From NCBI RefSeq assembly GCF_000239815.1, contig NZ_CAFK01000261.1:1-40831 (forward strand): a DNA stretch of 40,831 nucleotides. The letters run 5' to 3'. The stretch is from Bradyrhizobium sp. STM 3843. Its GTDB lineage: Bacteria > Pseudomonadota > Alphaproteobacteria > Rhizobiales > Xanthobacteraceae. Below the pieces are notes generated by a model. The model was not told where the DNA came from, made no database searches, and saw only the letters and a program-made list of their open reading frames with translations. The position numbers were made by a program, and so were the translations under genes. Shown piece by piece: positions 1 to 7,836 of this stretch (position 1 is the stretch's first letter; every line of letters begins with the position of its first letter).

Positions 1-69
1 GAATGACGGATGGCGATCGAGCCAGAAGTGATAGCCGCGCATCCTGACGAGTTCAGTCGAAACCAGACG

Positions 70-1299
70 CTACTCCGCCCGCGCCAAGATCTCGTCCCAC
101 GCCTCCGGCGTGACCGCATAGGGGCCGACAGCACCGGCGTGAAATCTGCGCCATAGCGACGGTCGGACCAGGCAGGCGACGAGCGCGGCGAGCACGGGCA
201 CCGCCGCGATGGGATCACCGGCGACCGGTGTCAGTTCCTCAATCGTGTCGGCATAATCAGCGCGTGCAAGAATAGCATTGAAGGCTTCATGAAGGACGAC
301 GCGACGCGCACCGGATTGCTCGGCAGCTCCGAGAATGGCGAGCAGCGTCTGGCGCGTGCGCACCGTCGGACGGCCCGCCGGCCTCTGCGCGGGCCTTGCG
401 CCGCCGACCAGGTCCAGCATCGCGGCGACAAGATCGACGCCCGCGGCATAGGCGTTTCCGGGTTCGACGAGTCGAGGATTGACGTCGATGATCACGGGGC
501 CGCTGGCTGCAACGATCAGGTCCATCGAAAGACCGCCATGCCACCCGAGCGCCGCAACCAGCCGCGCGAGCATGTCGGCAAGGTCAGGCAAGGCAATGCT
601 CTGCTTCAGCGAAGCTCCGCCGCCGACACCTTCCCGCAAACGCAAGCAGGCGTGATGGGCGATCAGGCGGCCCTGATCTGCAACCGCCTGGACCATGACG
701 AGCGGGCCGGATGCCTGGCTTTGGACTAACAAGCCGGATTGCCCAAGACCGGATTGCCCAAGGCCTGATTGAAGGCCCAAGGCGCGCGCTGCCGCCTCGA
801 GCTCGCGAGCGTTGCTGGCGCGCCGGACTCCGGAGCTCGCCGTGCTCACGGGGCGTTTGACGAAAACCGGATAGGTCGTGATCTGGTCGAGCTCGGCTGG
901 ACTTGCGATCACGAATGTCTGGGGCTGTGGCGCGCCAATGGCTGCCAGGGTGCGAAACGCGGAGATCTTGTCCTGCACCTGCGCCAGGCTCTTGAACGGC
1001 GGCACGATCGTGCTCACCCGAAGCTGCTTCCGGTGTGCTGAGAGCACAGTCACCTGCTCTTGGGTCGGAAACAGCAGGTCGGCCTTGCGCTCACCTGCGA
1101 TCCGCTCGGCGGCGGCGAGCCAGCCGAACGGATCAAGGCCAAAACGGGGGACGTGGTGCACCGCCCTGACATGCCGCGTGAAGCGCGTCAGGCAGAGTTT
1201 CGAGGACGAGAGAATCTCGACCTCGTGCCCGAGCGCGCCGAGCCGTCCTGCGACCTGGCGGGAGGTGAGGCCGGATCCTTCGGACAGCAAGATGCGCAT
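70..1299 (-). CDS. ATP-grasp domain protein
   Basis: A 409-residue protein of the ATP-grasp superfamily, which joins a carboxylate to an amine or thiol through an acyl-phosphate; the substrate cannot be told from sequence. The N-terminus (MRILLSEGSGLTSRQVAGRLG) has the Rossmann-like pre-ATP-grasp look. A nucleotide-binding Lys lies in YPVFVKRP, and the Mg-binding segment is VIIDVNPRLVEPG. I chose the Met ten residues inside the longest frame because that is where homology-like sequence begins. A glycine-rich insert with three GLGQS-type units lies between the two halves of the ATP-grasp fold. It follows the phospholipase gene on the same strand after a terminator-like hairpin, so it is probably transcribed separately. 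The family call is firm; the function is unknown. Confidence 0.8.
   Translation of the reverse strand: MRILLSEGSGLTSRQVAGRLGALGHEVEILSSSKLCLTRFTRHVRAVHHVPRFGLDPFGWLAAAERIAGERKADLLFPTQEQVTVLSAHRKQLRVSTIVPPFKSLAQVQDKISAFRTLAAIGAPQPQTFVIASPAELDQITTYPVFVKRPVSTASSGVRRASNARELEAAARALGLQSGLGQSGLGQSGLLVQSQASGPLVMVQAVADQGRLIAHHACLRLREGVGGGASLKQSIALPDLADMLARLVAALGWHGGLSMDLIVAASGPVIIDVNPRLVEPGNAYAAGVDLVAAMLDLVGGARPAQRPAGRPTVRTRQTLLAILGAAEQSGARRVVLHEAFNAILARADYADTIEELTPVAGDPIAAVPVLAALVACLVRPSLWRRFHAGAVGPYAVTPEAWDEILARAE
733..777. repeat. 15-bp tandem repeat inside the ATP-grasp gene
   Basis: Three consecutive 15-bp units built on GCCGGATTGCCCAAG, the third diverged. They encode the in-frame peptide GLGQSGLGQSGL in the ATP-grasp protein. 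Because the period is a multiple of three, copy-number change would lengthen or shorten the loop without a frameshift. Confidence 0.75.
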
Positions 1300-1395
1300 G
1301 ACAAAGCCTAACCCCGGCAAGCGCCTCAAGCGGTCGCGTGGGTAGCTGGCCTACGCCTGTCGCCCCCGTTCGGCAAGCTCAAGTCGATATTGCAA

Positions 1396-1417
1396 GAGGC
1401 GCCCGCGAGGGCGCCTC
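1396..1417 (-). terminator. Hairpin after the phospholipase gene
   Basis: A perfect 9-bp stem (GAGGCGCCC / GGGCGCCTC) with a 4-nt loop lies 27 nt beyond the phospholipase stop codon on the minus strand. It is followed by TTGCAATAT rather than a strong T-run, so it is a plausible but weak intrinsic terminator separating this gene from the ATP-grasp gene. Confidence 0.5.
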
Positions 1418-1444
1418 CATCGCTGATGTGATTGTAAGGAGTGT

Positions 1445-3793
1445 TCAGAAGCTGTCGGTGAGCGCCATGCCGGGATCGCTGAACGAAGGGCGGCCGCTCT
1501 CGACGTGTCCGGCGACGCGCCGCAAGAAGCTGTCATCGGAGTCGCTGGTGATGACGAAGTCATACCAGAGGCCGGTCTTGCGCAGCTGCCAGTAGAGCTC
1601 CTTGCCGTGGCCGGAGCCGGACACTTTGACGTCCCACGACGTGGCCGGCCCGCCATGGCTGGGTCCCGGGAAGAAGGCCGGTGCATCGAAGCCAAAGCCG
1701 ACAGCGTCGAAATCGGGAGCCGAGCGGAAGCCCGGTATCGCGCCGAAGCCCACCGGATGGAAGCCCGGCAGCGGACCAAAGCCCGGACACATCGGCTGCA
1801 GCGCAGCCGAGACGGAGGCGGTGACGGCTTGCAGCGGCCCATAGATCTTGTTGGACTTCACCGTGAAGTTCACGTGGCCATTGCCGTCGTTGCGCAGCTG
1901 CATGTGCAGCCCGCCCTCGAAGACATTGTAGCCGACGAAGATCTCGGGGTTCGGCGCATTGTGCTGCTTGATCTTACTGAGGTCGCCCTTGAACTGACGG
2001 TGGAAGCCGTTCGGGCCGAGCACCCATAGATCATACAGGCCGTCGGTGCCGGCGGTCCATTCGTCGTCCAGCATCCGGCCTGCCTCGACGGTGTAGCGTC
2101 GCGGAATGAGGTCGAGGTGCAGTCTGTCATAGACGTGGAACACGGCGCCCGCAAAGCCGGTGTTGGCGAACAGGAGCCTGACCTTGCCGCTGCCGGCATC
2201 GGCCTGCGCGGTGGCGTGCAGGATGTAGGGCAGCGGACGCGCGTAGCGCACCCCGGTCTCCTGGAACAGCGGCTGCGGCGTCGCCGGCGCAACCGGTGCA
2301 GGCAGCGTCTTCTGATGCGCATCCGATGCCTGCCAGTTGCTCTGGTCGGGCAATTCAGGGAAACGCGGATCGTTGGGGCTGGCGAAGTCGAAGGCCGAGG
2401 TCAGATCGCCCGAGATGGCGCGATGCCATGGGCTGATAGCGTCGACCTTGATGCCGAAACGCTTCTCGAGGAAGCGTCCGACGGACGTATGGTCGAACAC
2501 CTGCGAGTTGACCCAGCCGCCCTTGCTCCACGGCGACACCACGTACATCGGCACGCGGGCAGAGAGACCCCATGGGCGGATGTTGCCGCTGATCGTATCC
2601 GCAGCGGTCAGCACGTTGCCGACCGTGTTGGAGAAATACTCACCCGCGAGCGACATGGTCGCCTTGCCCATCAGGTTGCCGTTGATGTCGTAGGACGGCA
2701 CTGCCGGCGCCGGCAGGTGATCGAAGAAGCCGTCATTCTCGTCGAAGGTCAGGAAGAAGACGGTCTGGCTCCAGACCTCGGGGTTGGCGGTCAGGGCTTC
2801 CAGCACCTGGTCGGTGAAGTTGCCGGCGCGGGTCGGGCTGCCGCCGCCGGGATGCTCGGAGTTCGCCTGGGTCGGCAGGATCCACGACACCTGCGGCAGC
2901 GTGCCGGCCATCACGTCGGCCTTCAGCCGGTCGAGATAGTCCGGGCCGCCGGTCAGGCCGTGGACGTAGTTGGGATCGCCCGGCTGCGCATGACGGAAGC
3001 TCGAGAACGCCAGACAGCCGTGCATCGCGCCGGTCCAGTTGTCGTTCATGTCCTGATAGATGTGCCAGCTGACGCCGACCTTGTTCAGGAGGTCGGGAAG
3101 CGTGTCCCAGGCGAAGTCGCTGCCGACATATTTGTAGGTCGGCTGCGGCTGCGGCTGACCCGCCACCCACTTCGACGGATTGGGCCAGCAGCGGAGATTG
3201 TTGGGCTCGGCATCGTTGCTGGTGCAATTGATGCCTTGCGCACGCAGCGCCGGATTGAAGTTGGAGCCCGACCAGAACGTGATGCGGTTCGGGTCGGTGC
3301 CGGTGGTGATCGAGCAGTGATAGGCGTCGCACAGCGTGAAGGCCTCGGCGAGCGCAAACTGGAACGGGATGTCGTCGCGGCCGAAATAGCCCATCGCATA
3401 AGGGGTCTTATACTTGGGCCAGTAGCCCATCTTGCCCTGGTTCCAGGCAGCCTGGCTGTCGCCGTAGGAGTGCGGCGTGCCGTAGCCGACCAGCGCGTTG
3501 CTGGTTGCGGAATCGCGGTGATAGGGCGGGATCTCACGGGTGCCGTCGGACTGGAACCACACCGGCTTGCCGCTTTCGAGCGGAATCGGGAAGCGATCGC
3601 CGAAGCCGCGCACGCCGCGGAGGGTGCCGAAATAATGGTCGAACCCGCGGTTCTCCTGCATCAGGATCACGACGTGCTTGACGTCCATGATGGTGCCGGT
3701 CCGGCGCCGCGCCGGAATGGCGAGCGCCTGGCGGATGCTGGCAAAGGTGGCGGTCGCCGTGGCGCCCGCCAGAAAATCACGACGTGTAGTCAT
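1445..3793 (-). CDS. plcN: Phosphocholine-type phospholipase C, Tat-exported
   Basis: A 782-residue enzyme of the alkaline-phosphatase-fold phospholipase C/acid phosphatase family (PlcH/PlcN type), which cleaves phosphatidylcholine or sphingomyelin to release phosphocholine. The N-terminus carries a twin-arginine signal (TTRRDFLAG, then a hydrophobic Ala/Thr stretch), so folded export to the periplasm or outside is expected. Family landmarks are HVVILMQENRGFDHYFGTL near residue 40, TGTDPNRITFWSG, and DENDGFFDHLP followed by PMYVVSPWSKGGWVNSQVFDHTS. The C-terminal part has two beta-rich DUF756-like segments, separated by an unusual Phe/Gly/Pro-rich stretch of about 55 residues near 665-720. 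An AGGAAGG Shine-Dalgarno sequence lies about nine bases before the ATG. The family is certain; the choice of symbol over plcH is less so. Confidence 0.9.
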   Translation of the reverse strand: MTTRRDFLAGATATATFASIRQALAIPARRRTGTIMDVKHVVILMQENRGFDHYFGTLRGVRGFGDRFPIPLESGKPVWFQSDGTREIPPYHRDSATSNALVGYGTPHSYGDSQAAWNQGKMGYWPKYKTPYAMGYFGRDDIPFQFALAEAFTLCDAYHCSITTGTDPNRITFWSGSNFNPALRAQGINCTSNDAEPNNLRCWPNPSKWVAGQPQPQPTYKYVGSDFAWDTLPDLLNKVGVSWHIYQDMNDNWTGAMHGCLAFSSFRHAQPGDPNYVHGLTGGPDYLDRLKADVMAGTLPQVSWILPTQANSEHPGGGSPTRAGNFTDQVLEALTANPEVWSQTVFFLTFDENDGFFDHLPAPAVPSYDINGNLMGKATMSLAGEYFSNTVGNVLTAADTISGNIRPWGLSARVPMYVVSPWSKGGWVNSQVFDHTSVGRFLEKRFGIKVDAISPWHRAISGDLTSAFDFASPNDPRFPELPDQSNWQASDAHQKTLPAPVAPATPQPLFQETGVRYARPLPYILHATAQADAGSGKVRLLFANTGFAGAVFHVYDRLHLDLIPRRYTVEAGRMLDDEWTAGTDGLYDLWVLGPNGFHRQFKGDLSKIKQHNAPNPEIFVGYNVFEGGLHMQLRNDGNGHVNFTVKSNKIYGPLQAVTASVSAALQPMCPGFGPLPGFHPVGFGAIPGFRSAPDFDAVGFGFDAPAFFPGPSHGGPATSWDVKVSGSGHGKELYWQLRKTGLWYDFVITSDSDDSFLRRVAGHVESGRPSFSDPGMALTDSF

Positions 3794-4189
3794 CCTGTAT
3801 CGCCTTCCTGGGTTCGAAACGGTCTTGAAAAAACGGATCGCGGTGCGCAGCGCTGCGTAAGCACCGCGCGGGTCAGCAGGAGGGGGCGTAGCAACGCGAA
3901 TTGACGGTGGTGTGAATATTTTATTTATGTGATAATTTATTCTGAGTTTTTCTCAGTGTAAGGTCGAGACCGGCCAGAATGGGATGATCGCATCGGCGCC
4001 CAACCGGCCAGTGACATTGCGGGACGGCGGAGCAGGCCAAGGGTGAGATCATGCGGGAGCGGAGTGCAGGGTGGCGTGAGTGGGCCGGACACGTCCGGCA
4101 ATCACGCGGCGATTGACATCACAACCGGGGCTGCACTTTGCTCCAGCCGATCCACCAGACGGATTCTCACGTAGTTCGCGAGGGCGCGG
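3794..4189. promoter_or_regulatory. Divergent intergenic region, plcN and RpiR gene
   Basis: This 396-bp stretch separates two divergent genes and holds no coding sequence that I can support. At 3910-3950 there is a markedly AT-rich block, unusual for this GC-rich DNA. It is followed by a perfect CTGAG-TTTTT-CTCAG inverted repeat at 3942-3956. The AT block is where I would place the phospholipase promoter; the small palindrome could be an operator. No sigma-factor motif is clear enough to call. Confidence 0.4.
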
Positions 4190-5065
4190 GTGACAGTTTC
4201 GACCTTGAATGCAGGACCGGCCGTCAATGGCATCCTATCCCGCGTGCGTGAATTGCAGACGGATCTTCCTCCGAAAGCCAGGCAGATCGCCGAGCTGATC
4301 CTCGCACAACCTGAGTCCTTCATTCACATGTCGATCACCGAGGTGGCCGAGACATGTGGAGTCAGCGAGGGCACCATCGTCTCGTTTTGCCGACGGGTCG
4401 GCGTGCGCGGGTTTCAGGAGCTGAAGATTCTTCTGGCGCGGGATCTGATCGAGCCGGTTCGCCTGATCCAGGAGGATCTGCATCGGGGCGACGATCCGAC
4501 CACCGTTACCGATCACATCTTCGCTGCGCACGCCGCATCACTGCACGAGACGCGCCGCCTGCTCTCGATGGAATCGTTGGCGAAGGCGGCAAGCCTCTTA
4601 AGGCAAGCCCGGAGAATTGAGATCTACGGCATCGGAAGCTCAGCGCCGATCGCGCAGGATCTGTCCTATCGCCTGCTGCAGCTCGGGCTTGCTGCGAACG
4701 CTGTCGTGGATTCCCATGTCCAGGCCGTCAGCGCGGGCATGACCGGCCGTGATGTCACGACCGTGACGGTGTCTCACTCGGGCAGCACGGTCGAGACGGT
4801 GCTGGCGACGCGGTTGGCGCGGGAAGCCGGCGCCCGGACCATCGGCATCACACGGCTCGGCAAGTCGCCTCTCGCGGCCCATTGCGACGTTCTGCTCTAT
4901 ACCGTCGCCAATGAGACCCGCTACCGTCCCGAGGCCATGAGCAGCCGCGTCGCTCAGCTCGCCATCATCGATACACTGGTCAGCTGCTGCGCATTAACCG
5001 ATACCGAGCGCTCGGTCGACCGGCTGCAACACGCCGCGCGCATCCTGTCCGAGAAGCGGTTTTGA
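4190..5065 (+). CDS. MurR/RpiR family transcriptional regulator
   Basis: A 291-residue regulator with an N-terminal RpiR-type helix-turn-helix (about residues 14-85; the recognition region contains CGVSEGTIVSFCRRVGVRGF). A C-terminal SIS sugar-isomerase-like domain follows (about 120-260; EIYGIGSSAPIAQDLSYRL and VTVSHSGSTVETVLA). SIS domains of this family bind phosphosugars. The start is a GTG preceded by GAGGG; there is no nearby ATG in frame. No sugar-phosphate metabolism gene lies in the window, so its target is open. The divergent phospholipase gene is the obvious candidate from position alone. Confidence 0.88.
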   Translation: MTVSTLNAGPAVNGILSRVRELQTDLPPKARQIAELILAQPESFIHMSITEVAETCGVSEGTIVSFCRRVGVRGFQELKILLARDLIEPVRLIQEDLHRGDDPTTVTDHIFAAHAASLHETRRLLSMESLAKAASLLRQARRIEIYGIGSSAPIAQDLSYRLLQLGLAANAVVDSHVQAVSAGMTGRDVTTVTVSHSGSTVETVLATRLAREAGARTIGITRLGKSPLAAHCDVLLYTVANETRYRPEAMSSRVAQLAIIDTLVSCCALTDTERSVDRLQHAARILSEKRF

Positions 5066-5134
5066 ATCGGCCGGTGACTTACCACAGCGCGGCGCCGGCT
5101 GTGTTCCGGGAGCCTGCACGCCGCAATGAGTCGA

Positions 5135-5527
5135 TCACTGGGCCCCGTGGATGAAGGCTTCCATCTCCTCCGGCGTGAGCTTGCCGTCCTTGTTGGTGTC
5201 CATCGCTTTGAAGATCCGCTCGTGAGCTGCCTGGAACTCCTGCAGCGAGATGGTCCCATCGCTGTCGGTATCGATCAGGGCAAACATCATGCGCATAAAA
5301 GGTCGTCCCATCGCGCCGCGACCCATCATGCCGCCCCCCATCATATGTCCCATCATGCCGCCGCCCATCATGCTTCCGGGCCCCATCATGCCGCCATACT
5401 GTCCCATCGGACGCGACTGCGTCTGTTGCTGATCGGTCTGGGGGGTGGTCTGGGTTTGTGCCAAGGCACCCGCAGCGCCGCATGCCAGTATGAGGGCAGA
5501 TGTCGTCAGTAGGATGTGCCTGTGCAT
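5135..5527 (-). CDS. Secreted Met-rich EF-hand protein
   Basis: A 130-residue exported protein. Residues 1-23 form a signal peptide ending ALAQ. Residues 41-81 are a low-complexity Met/Gly/His stretch with 15 methionines, mostly as MM pairs in repeated GGGMMG units. Two canonical EF-hand calcium loops follow: DTDSDGTISLQE (86-97) and DTNKDGKLTPEE (110-121). The start is set by a strong GAAGGAGG site before the ATG at 5527; a longer frame upstream lacks this. Calcium binding is well supported. The Met-rich segment could bind copper or silver or be a flexible linker, which is inference. It converges on the RpiR gene and has no operon partner. Confidence 0.85.
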   Translation of the reverse strand: MHRHILLTTSALILACGAAGALAQTQTTPQTDQQQTQSRPMGQYGGMMGPGSMMGGGMMGHMMGGGMMGRGAMGRPFMRMMFALIDTDSDGTISLQEFQAAHERIFKAMDTNKDGKLTPEEMEAFIHGAQ

Positions 5528-5633
5528 TGAAGCCTCCTTCAAAGGGTCATCACCGGCCGATAATTCCGCCCCAGCAATATTGATCCTATCACTTCGCGAA
5601 GTCGCTGAGCCCATTCTGATGCCGAGCTTTCGC

Positions 5634-5771
5634 TCACACTTTCGCGCGAAGACGACGGCCAAGATCGAAATTCGTGGGCATCATGACCACGTCGCGGACC
5701 GTCATGCCGCGCGCCGTCAGCGTGAACATCACGTCGAGGGGCTCCTCACCACCGTCTTGGAACAGTGACCG
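5634..5771 (-). pseudogene. Possible gene remnant (C-terminal end)
   Basis: A 45-codon open frame on the minus strand reads like the natural end of a protein (LFQDGGEEPLDVMFTLTARG, then MTVRDVVMMPTNFDLGRRLRAKV and stop). It is cut off at its upstream side by an in-frame TAA. Further upstream, another frame looks similarly protein-like (DTHKLDLFLSYNGHC), and beyond that lies a palindromic repeat. This pattern fits a decayed gene with a frameshift. I do not recognise the family, and the call rests on sequence character only. Confidence 0.25.
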
Positions 5772-5834
5772 TTATACGACAGGAAGAGATCGAGCTTGTG
5801 CGTATCCGGGCACTTGGTCAGGCGGATTGCAGTC

Positions 5835-5925
5835 CGTAGGATAGGTTGAGCGTCAAGCGAAACCGATCGCCAACGGCTTGTCCGTATCGAGGATGGGTTT
5901 CGCCTCCGGCTCAACCCATTCTACG
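5835..5925. repeat. Palindromic repeat family 1, copy 1
   Basis: A 91-bp imperfect inverted repeat: CGTAGGATAGGTTGAGC at the left end and GGCTCAACCCATTCTACG at the right, with an inner arm containing GATGGGTTTCGCCTCCGG. The same family recurs at 7748-7836. It sits in the 515-bp gap between the EF-hand and LytM-like genes. The rest of that gap holds only the possible gene remnant and nothing else I recognise. Such elements are REP/BIME-like and occur in many copies in related genomes (from memory, not checked). Confidence 0.8.
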
Positions 5926-6042
5926 CATTCACCCGAGGACGGTCCGGTCGCGTCGGTTTGATTTCCACGCGACGGTTGTGGTCTTTGCACGGCTACATCG
6001 GATAGGGTGGGCCGCGACATCGACCGGGGAGTGGGGGACTGC

Positions 6043-7059
6043 ATGATTGGCGTCACGCGTGTTGGGACGCGTCCGTTCGTGACCTGGGGGGTGGTCGTCG
6101 TGCTGGCCTTCGTATTCGCAGCCGGGAGCCGCGCAGAGGCCGCGTTCGATTACGCCCGCTATAAGGAGGCCAGCCTCGACGATCTCATGGCGCTGCCGCG
6201 GCCGGCCAAGGGCGTCGACATCAGCAACGACGCGCCGTTCAAGCTCGAGGTGACGCTTGCAGACGCCGGGGGTGCCTGTTCAACAGAGTTATTGAAGCGA
6301 TCGATGGCGATGTCCGGCTTCACCAAGGAGCAGGTCGACGGGCTCGGGGTCTCCCATTGCATCACGGTGCGCTCGGCCAAGGGGCGGGACCTCAAGGTCT
6401 TCGTCCAGGACATCCTCTACGGCTTCCTGCCGCGCGAGGTGCCGGTCGGCGGAAAGCTGACGCTCTACGCCATCCACGTGTTCACCTCGACCGACGGTCC
6501 GGGACTTCTGGTGAACGAATTTCAGACCGTGCAGCCTGCGGAGCCGGCAAAGCCGCAATCCGAGGCCAAAATGGCGTCATGCGGCTGCTGGACGTTGGGC
6601 GATCATCCCGGCATCGACATGACGGCAGACAAGGAGGGCATGCCGGTCGCCGCAATGGAGGACGGCGTGGTCGTCAAAGTCGAGGCAGCGGAGCAGACGC
6701 CGGGGGACCTTCCCATGATCGGCGGCTGCGGCCGCTATGTCGTGCTCAAGCACGTCTATCCGAACGGGGCCGTCGTCTTTACCCGCTACGTCCATCTCGG
6801 CCGTCTTGTCGATTCGAAGGGTAAGGTGCCTGCCGTCGGCGCTCGCGTAAAGAACGGCGAGAAGATCGGCGAGGTCGGCCCCAGCAAGGTCCTGCATTTC
6901 GAGCTGCGTCCGGTCGCGCAAGGCAACGCCACGTCCGATCCGGCCTGGGCCCAGCGCTATGGTGGGATCGCCGACATGGAATGGTCGCAGTACCAGCCGG
7001 TGGATCCGCAGAAGTTCGATCCCGATGCGTTCGGCGGTTCGGGCGAGAGCAGGAAATAG
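6043..7059 (+). CDS. Secreted LytM/M23-like domain protein, altered site
   Basis: A 338-residue exported protein with a signal peptide (about residues 1-33, ending RAEA). A domain of unknown type occupies residues 40-165 and a C-terminal LytM/M23 fold lies at about 180-295. M23 enzymes are zinc endopeptidases that cut peptidoglycan or elastin. The zinc ligands H188 and D192 (DHPGID) and the later H285 are present, as is H251 (YVHLGRL). The catalytic H of the usual H-x-H pair is Val283 (KVLHFEL). The protein may therefore be a non-catalytic, activator-type LytM protein like EnvC/NlpD. The start is the ATG at 6043, which gives a clean signal peptide. The next gene begins 9 bp downstream, so the two are probably co-transcribed. 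Confidence 0.8.
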   Translation: MIGVTRVGTRPFVTWGVVVVLAFVFAAGSRAEAAFDYARYKEASLDDLMALPRPAKGVDISNDAPFKLEVTLADAGGACSTELLKRSMAMSGFTKEQVDGLGVSHCITVRSAKGRDLKVFVQDILYGFLPREVPVGGKLTLYAIHVFTSTDGPGLLVNEFQTVQPAEPAKPQSEAKMASCGCWTLGDHPGIDMTADKEGMPVAAMEDGVVVKVEAAEQTPGDLPMIGGCGRYVVLKHVYPNGAVVFTRYVHLGRLVDSKGKVPAVGARVKNGEKIGEVGPSKVLHFELRPVAQGNATSDPAWAQRYGGIADMEWSQYQPVDPQKFDPDAFGGSGESRK

Positions 7060-7068
7060 GACTGTGAC

Positions 7069-7698
7069 ATGTCAGTGAACCGCAGTCGCGCGAGCACAGC
7101 GCTGTCGCTGGTCATCGTCACGATGCTGTCGACATCCCCGGCTGCCGTTGCGCAATCCGCTGCAGCTCCTGCGCAAGGCTTGCCGGCGGACCTGAAGGAC
7201 TTGCGCGGCGAATGGCACCGGGCCGGAGCCGGGTTCGGCTGCAAGGTCGTTCCTCCGCGAAAGCTGTCTCAGGAAGAACTGATCGCGGTGATGGCGCGCG
7301 CCTGCCTGCGCCTTGGACCGCTCGTGATCGGCGATGCTGCTGATAGTGCCACGTCGGTGCTCGGGCCGCCGCACCGGACCTTGGAGCAGCCGCAGGACCA
7401 GGTCGCCTGGATCTACTTCATCGGCCAGCGCGAGCACTATCCGTACTTCGTCGTCACCATCGCCGCCGACAAGATCGTGGCGCTGCAGGTCACCGGCGAG
7501 ACCGCCGCGCCCGGCTATGATTTCAGCCATGTCGCGCTCGGGGCCACCACCGATGATCTGGTGGGCGTGTTCGGCCAGCCCAGCCATTTCGAGCCGAGCG
7601 AACTGAAGGACACCGAGCTCTGGACCTATCCTCCGCACCCCTTCTCCTTCGAGCTCAAGGGCGGGCGCGTGATCTCGATCCGGATTCGTCAGCCTTGA
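7069..7698 (+). CDS. Secreted protein of unknown function
   Basis: A 209-residue protein with a signal peptide (about residues 1-28, ending AVAQ). The mature part contains two segments with a similar layout: RACLRLGPLVIGDAADSATSVLG-P-H and FSHVALGATTDDLVGVFG-P-H. These suggest a duplicated alpha/beta module of the kind seen in SmpA/BamE-like or PepSY-like small envelope domains; this is resemblance only. There are two Cys in the mature protein. It lies 9 bp after the LytM-like gene and is followed by a palindromic repeat, so the two form a likely envelope operon. I do not recognise the family. Confidence 0.7.
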   Translation: MSVNRSRASTALSLVIVTMLSTSPAAVAQSAAAPAQGLPADLKDLRGEWHRAGAGFGCKVVPPRKLSQEELIAVMARACLRLGPLVIGDAADSATSVLGPPHRTLEQPQDQVAWIYFIGQREHYPYFVVTIAADKIVALQVTGETAAPGYDFSHVALGATTDDLVGVFGQPSHFEPSELKDTELWTYPPHPFSFELKGGRVISIRIRQP

Positions 7699-7747
7699 TC
7701 CGGTCTGCATCGACTTTCAAGGAAGCGCTGCGCCAAATGACCAAGCA

Positions 7748-7836
7748 CGTAGGATGGGTTGAGCGGAGCGAAACCCATCGGCTATCAGCGTATGATGACG
7801 AAGATGGGTTTCGCCTTCGGCTCAACCCATCCTACG
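7748..7836. repeat. Palindromic repeat family 1, copy 2
   Basis: An 89-bp inverted repeat with arms CGTAGGATGGGTTGAGC and GGCTCAACCCATCCTACG, and inner arms CGAAACCCATC / GATGGGTTTCG. It lies at the meeting point of two convergent genes. Its right end, CCTACG, supplies the TAG stop codon of the DUF1992 gene on the minus strand. It may also act as a bidirectional terminator, since the folded arms are long and stable. Confidence 0.85.

Noticed and set aside
733..777. Tandem repeat as a CRISPR-like array
   Set aside because: The units abut without spacers and lie in frame inside a coding gene.
3800..3830. GGGTTCGAAAC, resembling a tRNA T-loop
   Set aside because: No acceptor, D or anticodon stems can be folded around it.
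2117..3904. A 595-codon frame opposite the phospholipase gene
   Set aside because: Antisense shadow of a GC-rich gene; it is rich in Arg, Val and His with no domain pattern.
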